Source: an uncultured bacterium
GTDB lineage: Bacteria > Bacillota > Clostridia > Lachnospirales > Lachnospiraceae
Direction: 5' to 3'
NCBI GenBank assembly: GCA_905214365.1
Contig: CAJMMH010000172.1
Location: 1 to 6,293 of the forward strand
Length of the DNA stretch: 6,293 nt
A program made the position numbers and the translations under genes. The notes under the pieces were generated by a model. The model saw only the letters and a program-made list of their open reading frames with translations, was not told where the DNA came from and searched no databases. The stretch's first letter is position 1, and every line of letters begins with the position of its first letter. Below, one piece after another: positions 1 to 3,578 of the stretch.

Positions 1-55
1 CCACTGCAATTGCCGCAAACTGAATGTTAATTGAACCGGATGAAATTGCTAACAT
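1..55 (-). CDS. N-terminus of an unidentified protein, possibly SPFH/flotillin-like partner of NfeD (partial)
   Basis: Only the first 18 codons are in the window, and the gene continues past position 1. The start at 55-53 is well supported: an AGGAGG ribosome binding site (complement of 61-66) lies five bases upstream. The visible residues are MLAISSGSINIQFAAIAV. A short polar start turns hydrophobic from about residue 12, consistent with the beginning of a membrane anchor. The gene follows nfeD in the same direction. Short NfeD proteins are very often encoded next to an SPFH (stomatin/flotillin) gene whose product has one N-terminal membrane segment, so that identity is the best guess from context. 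Eighteen residues cannot prove it. That a gene starts here is fairly sure; its function is inference. Confidence 0.6.
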   Translation of the reverse strand, partial: MLAISSGSINIQFAAIAV

Positions 56-71
56 AACGCCCTCCTTTTTG

Positions 72-167
72 ACTTTACAGACTCTCGGAATCTCATTATG
101 CCTGAATTTGCGTGAGTCTGCACTTTACATACTCTCTGAATCTCGTTATTCCTGAATTACGGGAGTA
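72..167. repeat. Imperfect tandem repeat, two copies with 50-base period
   Basis: The segment 72-110 recurs at 122-160 with an exact offset of 50 bases and about six mismatches in 39 positions. Similarity continues to about 117/167 if a one-base gap is allowed. Both copies begin ACTTTACA, contain CTGAATT and end near GAGT. It fills nearly all of the 122-base gap between nfeD and the following gene, just upstream of that gene's ribosome binding site. It could be a duplicated regulatory site or a decayed duplication. No coding potential is apparent. Confidence 0.75.
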
Positions 168-174
168 CATCCCG
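160..174 (-). other. Small hairpin just after the nfeD stop codon
   Basis: CGGGA (160-164) and TCCCG (170-174) form a perfect five-pair stem with a five-base loop, starting about three bases beyond the nfeD stop. No run of T follows on either strand, so it does not qualify as an intrinsic terminator. It might stabilise the nfeD message end or partly separate it from the next gene. It could also be chance. Confidence 0.3.
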
Positions 175-177
175 CAT

Positions 178-663
178 TCAATCATTTTTTGATCCCGGCT
201 GTTCTGCGTATTCATCTGAAACGGATGCCTCCGCCGGGCGAACAATCAGCTTCACTCCGCTGATTCTTATGACGGTAACAATGGTTCCCGCCGGAATCAC
301 TTTGGAATCGTCCTCTGAAGCCGCCGTCCACTCCATGCCCCGGATGGCTGCAGTTCCAAATCCTTCCTGATTGTTAATCTGCGCCGTTACTCTGGCGTTC
401 ATTCCAATCAGGCTGTCAGCATTGGTTTTGGTAAATCCATGTTTTATGTATTTGCTGACAAATGGCCGGAGCGCAAACAACAAAAGACAGGAAATAATCA
501 AAAATACCGTCAGCTGAGCCTCCAGCGACGTATTGAACATTGCCGCCGTCATCGCCGCAAGCGCGCCGACAGCAAACCATACCGTAACCAGCTGAAACGT
601 CAGAATCTCAATAATGATAAACAAAATAAACGCAGCAAGCCACGCAATAATCTCAAGTTCCAT
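178..663 (-). CDS. NfeD-family short membrane protein
   Basis: A 161-residue protein of the short NfeD type. Residues 4-28, 30-45 and 48-67 are hydrophobic and can form three membrane segments. Residues 86-143 form the soluble C-terminal OB-fold-like domain, with the family pattern LIGM (86-89), a Gly-rich strand (GFGTAAIRG, 101-109), the W of EWTA at 112, PAGTIVTVI (124-132), SGVKLIV (135-141) and the closing RP. Proteins of this family work beside SPFH/stomatin proteins in membrane-domain organisation; no enzyme activity is expected in the short form. I chose the start at 663-661 because an AGAAAGGAGG ribosome binding site (complement of 671-680) sits seven bases upstream. The in-frame ATG at 702 would translate through that site and is unlikely. 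The next gene on the same strand fits the usual nfeD-SPFH pairing. The kinase gene lies 233 bases upstream, and a separate promoter in that gap is possible. Confidence 0.92.
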   Translation of the reverse strand: MELEIIAWLAAFILFIIIEILTFQLVTVWFAVGALAAMTAAMFNTSLEAQLTVFLIISCLLLFALRPFVSKYIKHGFTKTNADSLIGMNARVTAQINNQEGFGTAAIRGMEWTAASEDDSKVIPAGTIVTVIRISGVKLIVRPAEASVSDEYAEQPGSKND

Positions 664-761
664 CTCATTTCCTCCTTTCTGTCTGCCGCGCAGATAAAGC
701 AATCAAATACCGTCTGCCGCAGCCTTCTTTGTTTTGCCTGCTGTAAGTGTGGTTCAACACT

Positions 762-867
762 CTAGAGCGTGTTTGAAAAATCATCCCGGCAATCCGCACG
801 CTCTAGTCAGAGCATATCACATCACAGGCTTTGCGGATGCGTCATGTCAAAATTACGGGATGTTTTT
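762..867 (-). repeat. Complex palindromic element with competing hairpins
   Basis: Several inverted repeats are nested here. Arms of 10 perfect bases, CTAGAGCGTG (762-771) and CACGCTCTAG (797-806), enclose 25 bases. A wider imperfect palindrome pairs AAAAAtCATCCCG (776-788, one unpaired T) with CGGGATGTTTTT (856-867), and inside it ATCCGCA (792-798) pairs with TGCGGAT (832-838). A tip hairpin pairs GCTCT (800-804) with AGAGC (809-813). The 10-base stem and the tip hairpin share 800-804, so they cannot coexist. Runs of A and T at the ends of the wider palindrome give it a bidirectional terminator look. In minus-strand RNA the tip stem lengthens through a G-U pair (799/814), which the plus-strand RNA lacks. 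It could be a REP/MITE-like dispersed repeat, a terminator for the kinase operon, or an nfeD leader switch. Confidence 0.6.
811..850 (-). promoter_or_regulatory. Possible promoter for nfeD
   Basis: On the minus strand a perfect -35 hexamer TTGACA (complement of 845-850) is followed after 18 bases by TGTGAT (821-826), a weak -10. Slightly further on lies TGATATGCT (complement of 811-819), an extended -10 candidate without a matching -35. If the latter is used, transcription would begin near 804, inside the palindromic element. That RNA would start with one arm of the 10-base stem. The signals are suggestive only. Confidence 0.3.
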
Positions 868-896
868 GTAATGATTCCGTTTTTCGATAAGACTGT

Positions 897-1880
897 TCAG
901 ATGACATGGTACAGAATCATCCGCAGTGTGAACCACGATTCGTCCCATGCCGTTTCCATTGTCCCGTCTGCCTGACGCAGCAGCTCTTCCATCACGCGAA
1001 GCCCAATTCCATGCTCAGCGGCATCCGGCTTGCTGCTGAGCAGATGTCCATGTCTTGTCTCAACCGTTCCGTCAAACCGGTTTTTCACCTCCAGCATGAG
1101 ATTCCGCTTTTCCACCTTCATCCAGATACAGACACGGCGGCATTCCACAGGAAGCTTTTCACTGGCTTCCATTGCATTATCTATTGCATTGCCGAGCAGT
1201 CCGCACAAAATCCGCCCGGAAACATCCATCTCTTCCGGAACGGAAATCTCGGTTTCCAGCTGAATTTCCCGCTTTCTCGCCTCATTCTCTTCATAATTCA
1301 TAACCGCGTCTACCGTAAAATTTCCGGTCCGTACTGCAGGCGTGTTTTCCTCCTGCCGCTTCTGCTCCTGCTCCAGATAGGAAAGCAGTTCCTCCCACTG
1401 CCTCTTTTTCACCATACCAATCAGCATCATCCGCTCATGCTTCTGCTCATGGCGCTGCCGTCTCGCCGCCTCCTGATAAGCGGCAATCGTCCGGTACTGC
1501 CTCTCATAATAAGCTGCCTGTGTTCCCAAAAGACGGGTATTGATTTCCTCATCCTGCCGTCTCACCATCTCCAGCACAGCTGCTGCCAACGTCTCAGCGA
1601 CTAACGCTCCGGCAATAAAAATCAACGCCGCCGCCCGGACCGTTTCATTGCCCTGGCGGAACGCAAAATACCCAACATTGATCAGCATCCATAAAACTAG
1701 CCAGCCCGCAAATAAAAAGCAGGCGCGCAGTTTCGGCGGCAGACTGATTCCTCCCTGCTTCCTTACCTCATCCGTCACCAGAGGACCGTTCTTTCCCTTT
1801 CTGCGGATCACTGCCGCATACTGGATTCCGATACTTGCCGGAATCAGATTAATGACAAATAAAAGCAGGATTTCACTCAT
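897..1880 (-). CDS. GHKL sensor histidine kinase, AgrC/HPK10-like
   Basis: A 327-residue membrane histidine kinase. Residues 1-25, 52-75 and 81-105 are hydrophobic, giving about three membrane segments, fewer than the five to seven usual in AgrC-type receptors. A charged helical linker (108-145), probably coiled coil, leads to the phosphoacceptor box RHEQKHE (143-149); His144 is the likely phosphorylated residue. The box departs from the usual RHDxKNH pattern. The ATPase domain shows an N box, GLLGNAIDNAMEA (227-239), with Asn231 and Asn235, and a G box, HGIGL (290-294), preceded by SSKPDAAE. These match the GHKL/HATPase_c_5 group. The start ATG overlaps the regulator stop by eight bases (ATGAGTGA), with GGAG just upstream in the regulator's last codons. 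It would phosphorylate the coupled LytTR regulator. The signal is unknown, and no AgrD-like peptide gene is seen in this window. Confidence 0.93.
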   Translation of the reverse strand: MSEILLLFVINLIPASIGIQYAAVIRRKGKNGPLVTDEVRKQGGISLPPKLRACFLFAGWLVLWMLINVGYFAFRQGNETVRAAALIFIAGALVAETLAAAVLEMVRRQDEEINTRLLGTQAAYYERQYRTIAAYQEAARRQRHEQKHERMMLIGMVKKRQWEELLSYLEQEQKRQEENTPAVRTGNFTVDAVMNYEENEARKREIQLETEISVPEEMDVSGRILCGLLGNAIDNAMEASEKLPVECRRVCIWMKVEKRNLMLEVKNRFDGTVETRHGHLLSSKPDAAEHGIGLRVMEELLRQADGTMETAWDESWFTLRMILYHVI

Positions 1881-2595
1881 GATCCCTCTCCTTCAGATAA
1901 TCCCAGAAGCGGCTCCTGACCGCGGCACGGTATTTTTCACTGATATTGAGAATTACGCCAGTGCGCAGCGCCGCTTTTTCATACTGGAATGCTTCCAGAT
2001 ATTCCATATTAATCAGATACGCCTTATGAATCCGTACAAATCCTTTGCTCTCCAGCTGCTCCTGCGCATGATCTAACTTATCGTAATACGCGTACGTCTC
2101 GGTTTCCGTGTGAACCAGCACGCGGCGTCCGCTGCTCTCCAGATACACAATGTCCCGGCACAGCAGATTCATCACATTCTTTCCATACTGAAAACGGAAT
2201 GTCTCCCTTCTGGCCGAAAAAAGCCTGCGCAGCGCCCGGTCCAGAATCCGCTCCAGTTCACCATCATGCACAGGTTTCTGGATGAATCCAAACGGCTCAA
2301 TTTCAAACAGCTGCCGCAAATACTGATCGTACCCGGAAACATATACGATCAAAAGCTTCCGCTCCTGCTCTCTGAGAACTCTTCCAAGCTCAATTCCGTC
2401 CATCCCATCCATCTCAATATCAAGGAACAGGATTTCCACACTCTCTCCATCCGCAAACGCGTCCAGCAGTTCCTTTGGCGAATTATAAATCCGGATCTCA
2501 AATTCACAGTGATGCGCATCCGCATACTGTTTCAGCCGCCCGTACATTTCCTCTGTAAACGGGATCATATCGTCACAGATTCCGATTGCCGTCAT
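1873..2595 (-). CDS. LytTR-family response regulator (AgrA/LytR-like)
   Basis: A 240-residue transcription regulator with two domains. The receiver (about 2-122) has the acidic pair Asp8-Asp9, phosphoacceptor Asp59 in LFLDIEMDGMDGI, Ser87 as the switch hydroxyl residue and Lys107-Pro108. All catalytic positions are present, so it should be phosphorylatable. The LytTR DNA-binding domain (about 132-236) shows the signature FVRIHKAYLINMEYLE (187-202). Such regulators bind paired short sites upstream of target promoters, often genes for peptide signalling, bacteriocins or the cell envelope. The start overlaps the yigZ stop in ATGA (4 bases), with GGAG in the last yigZ codons as ribosome binding site. 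The stop overlaps the kinase start by eight bases. The kinase and regulator are therefore a cognate pair. Length and domain order are standard for the family. Confidence 0.95.
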   Translation of the reverse strand: MTAIGICDDMIPFTEEMYGRLKQYADAHHCEFEIRIYNSPKELLDAFADGESVEILFLDIEMDGMDGIELGRVLREQERKLLIVYVSGYDQYLRQLFEIEPFGFIQKPVHDGELERILDRALRRLFSARRETFRFQYGKNVMNLLCRDIVYLESSGRRVLVHTETETYAYYDKLDHAQEQLESKGFVRIHKAYLINMEYLEAFQYEKAALRTGVILNISEKYRAAVRSRFWDYLKERDHE

Positions 2596-3260
2596 GACTC
2601 ACTCTCCGCATCAAACAAAAGCAGTTCCTTTCCTGCCTTCGCGTAATAGCTCTGCCCTTCTGCTGAAATCTTCGCCCTGCCGGAAAATGCTTCCGTCAGC
2701 TCCGCCTGAAACGCTTCCGATTCCCGAACCGGAACCAACAGCACTAACGTAACGTTCTCCGCATAATCGCTGTCAAGCTGAGTATAACCCTTTTGTCCGG
2801 TCAGGTACAGCAGCTTTCCGATGCTTCCGTAATCAACAGTTATCCAGAGCTGATCCGCCAGCTTCTTTTCGATCACCACACTGTTATCCAGACCTGCCTG
2901 CGCTGCCGCCGTATACGCGCGCACCAGACCGCCGGTTCCAAGCAGCGTACCTCCGAAATACCTGGTTACTACTACTGCGGTATCAACCAGACCACGCCCT
3001 GTAATTACATCAAGAATCGGCTTACCCGCTGTCTGGGATGGCTCCCCATCGTCACTGCACCGTACCTGATCACCTTTTTTTCCAAGGCAGAACGCATAGC
3101 AGTTATGTCTGGCATCGTAATACCGTTTTCTGACCGACTCCACAAAAGCAAACGCCTCTTCTTCCGTCTCCACATGCGCAACTGACGCAATAAATCTTGA
3201 TTTTTTTTCTTCGATCTCTCCCTGTCTTCCTTCATATACTGTCTGATAACATTCCTGCAT
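2592..3260 (-). CDS. yigZ: YigZ / IMPACT (UPF0029) family protein
   Basis: A 222-residue cytosolic protein of the YigZ/YvyE family. The N-terminal UPF0029 (IMPACT) domain, about 17-125, has all the family motifs: KKSRFIA (19-25), ARHNCYAF (50-57), SDDGEPSQTAGKPIL (69-83) and VVVTRYFGGTLLGTGGLVRAY (starting near 96). The C-terminal part, about 137-198, fits the small DUF1949 domain. Full length for the family. The eukaryotic relative IMPACT modulates the Gcn2 stress kinase. In bacteria the role is unsettled, with suggestions of translation-related or nucleic-acid binding. The start at 3260-3258 has an AGAGG site (complement of 3271-3275) about ten bases upstream, and no better start is evident. 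It is the first gene of an operon with the regulator and kinase, whose reading overlaps its stop codon by four bases. Its coupling to a signalling pair is unexplained. Confidence 0.95.
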   Translation of the reverse strand: MQECYQTVYEGRQGEIEEKKSRFIASVAHVETEEEAFAFVESVRKRYYDARHNCYAFCLGKKGDQVRCSDDGEPSQTAGKPILDVITGRGLVDTAVVVTRYFGGTLLGTGGLVRAYTAAAQAGLDNSVVIEKKLADQLWITVDYGSIGKLLYLTGQKGYTQLDSDYAENVTLVLLVPVRESEAFQAELTEAFSGRAKISAEGQSYYAKAGKELLLFDAESES

Positions 3261-3333
3261 CCGTCCGTTTCCTCTTTCCCGCGTTCTATCTGTACTCCCA
3301 AAATCCCGCTGTTCCTGTAGGGAATACCTTTTT

Positions 3334-3369
3334 CTCTGATATTTTAACTGATTTTTTTCAGAGTGGCAA
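3334..3369 (-). promoter_or_regulatory. Sigma-A-type promoter of the yigZ operon
   Basis: Read on the minus strand, TTGCCA (complement of 3364-3369) and TAAAAT (complement of 3341-3346) are each one base from consensus and are spaced by exactly 17 bases. Transcription should start near 3334, giving a leader of about 74 bases. A six-base inverted repeat, CTCTGA (3334-3339) and TCAGAG (3358-3363), spans the -10 and most of the spacer and could be an operator. This is the clearest promoter in the window. Confidence 0.75.
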
Positions 3370-3407
3370 TCCCCTTTGAATTTTTACTGGAAAATATGGA
3401 CATTCTC

Positions 3408-3416
3408 TGATATACT
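3408..3416 (+). promoter_or_regulatory. Extended -10 promoter of the PBP gene
   Basis: TGATATACT matches an extended -10 (TG, one base, TATACT; one base from TATAAT). The -35 position (about 3388-3393, TGGAAA) is poor, as is usual for extended -10 promoters. The predicted start is near 3423, about 155 bases before the PBP start codon. A second, weaker extended -10 (TGATATTTT, 3337-3345) lies further upstream on the same strand. Confidence 0.5.
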
Positions 3417-3425
3417 TGATTCATT

Positions 3426-3451
3426 CAGGAAGCTGGCTCCTGTTTCTTTTT
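3426..3451 (+). terminator. Terminator-like hairpin in the PBP leader (possible attenuator)
   Basis: CAGG (3426-3429) and AG (3431-3432) pair with CT (3437-3438) and CCTG (3439-3442), with one bulged A and a four-base loop. TTTCTTTTT (3443-3451) follows immediately. The stem is short, so termination would be partial at best. It falls only a few bases after the predicted PBP transcription start. CAGG recurs at 3452-3455 and could pair with the same CCTG, giving an alternative fold. Confidence 0.35.
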
Positions 3452-3549
3452 CAGGCGTTCTGACTTCCGCCGGGGCAGAATCCTCGATGACTCCGTTCCG
3501 GGAAAATGTACTCTCGAAATTTTGCATGCCCCTGCCTTTGCGGCTTAAT

Positions 3550-3578
3550 CCTCCGGGAGCACATAAAAGGAGGCTTTT
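3550..3578 (+). promoter_or_regulatory. PBP ribosome binding site with possible masking stem
   Basis: AAAAGGAGG (3565-3573) is a near-ideal Shine-Dalgarno sequence five bases before the PBP ATG and fixes that start. CCTCC at 3550-3554 is exactly complementary to its GGAGG core (3569-3573) across a 14-base loop, so a five-pair stem could cover the site. The stem is GC-rich but short; regulation through it is only a possibility. Confidence 0.5.

Larger units (their letters stand above)
664..896 (-). other. Gap between sensor kinase and nfeD: structured leader region
   Basis: No gene is supported here. Next to the nfeD ribosome binding site lies a small hairpin with TCTGC (682-686) and GCAGA (690-694) around a three-base loop. 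The nine bases GTCTGCCGC occur at 681-689 and again at 712-720. Another hairpin joins AGTGT (746-750) and ACACT (757-761). The stretch 762-867 holds the large palindromic element described separately. The gap therefore contains far more pairing than an ordinary intergenic stretch. Confidence 0.55.
3261..3578. promoter_or_regulatory. Divergent intergenic region between yigZ and the PBP gene
   Basis: This 318-base stretch holds no supported gene. It contains the yigZ promoter (minus strand), the extended -10 promoter of the PBP gene (plus strand), an 11-base motif (TTCTCTGATAT) present at 3332-3342 and 3403-3413, and the roughly 155-base PBP leader. A 68-codon frame ending on the PBP start codon crosses the region but begins with TTG, has no ribosome binding site and spans the promoter, so I do not count it. 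Confidence 0.7.

Noticed and set aside
667..786. A 39-codon minus-strand frame (start ATG at 786) ending four bases before the nfeD start
   Set aside because: It has no ribosome binding site, starts inside the palindromic element, is rich in Arg/Gln without a recognisable pattern, and runs through the nfeD ribosome binding site. The neat stop position looks accidental.
762..867. Insertion sequence or CRISPR array
   Set aside because: There is no transposase frame, no repeated spacer pattern and no obvious target duplication. Only nested inverted repeats are present, compatible at most with a REP/MITE-like unit.
664..896. A cyclic autoinducer peptide (AgrD-like) gene next to the kinase
   Set aside because: No short frame with a ribosome binding site, amphipathic leader and conserved Cys or Ser ring was found in this gap or in the gap at 3261-3578.
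906..1604. Long plus-strand frame opposite the kinase gene
   Set aside because: It is the antisense shadow of a kinase gene with clear family motifs. Its product is rich in His, Leu, Ser and Arg with no domain pattern. The same applies to the other frames opposite the regulator, yigZ and PBP genes.
3343..3351. A LytTR-type half-site (TCAGTTAAA on the minus strand) at the yigZ -10, suggesting autoregulation
   Set aside because: It is imperfect, overlaps the promoter hexamer, and I found no second half-site at the usual 21-22 base spacing on either side. A single match of this length is weak.
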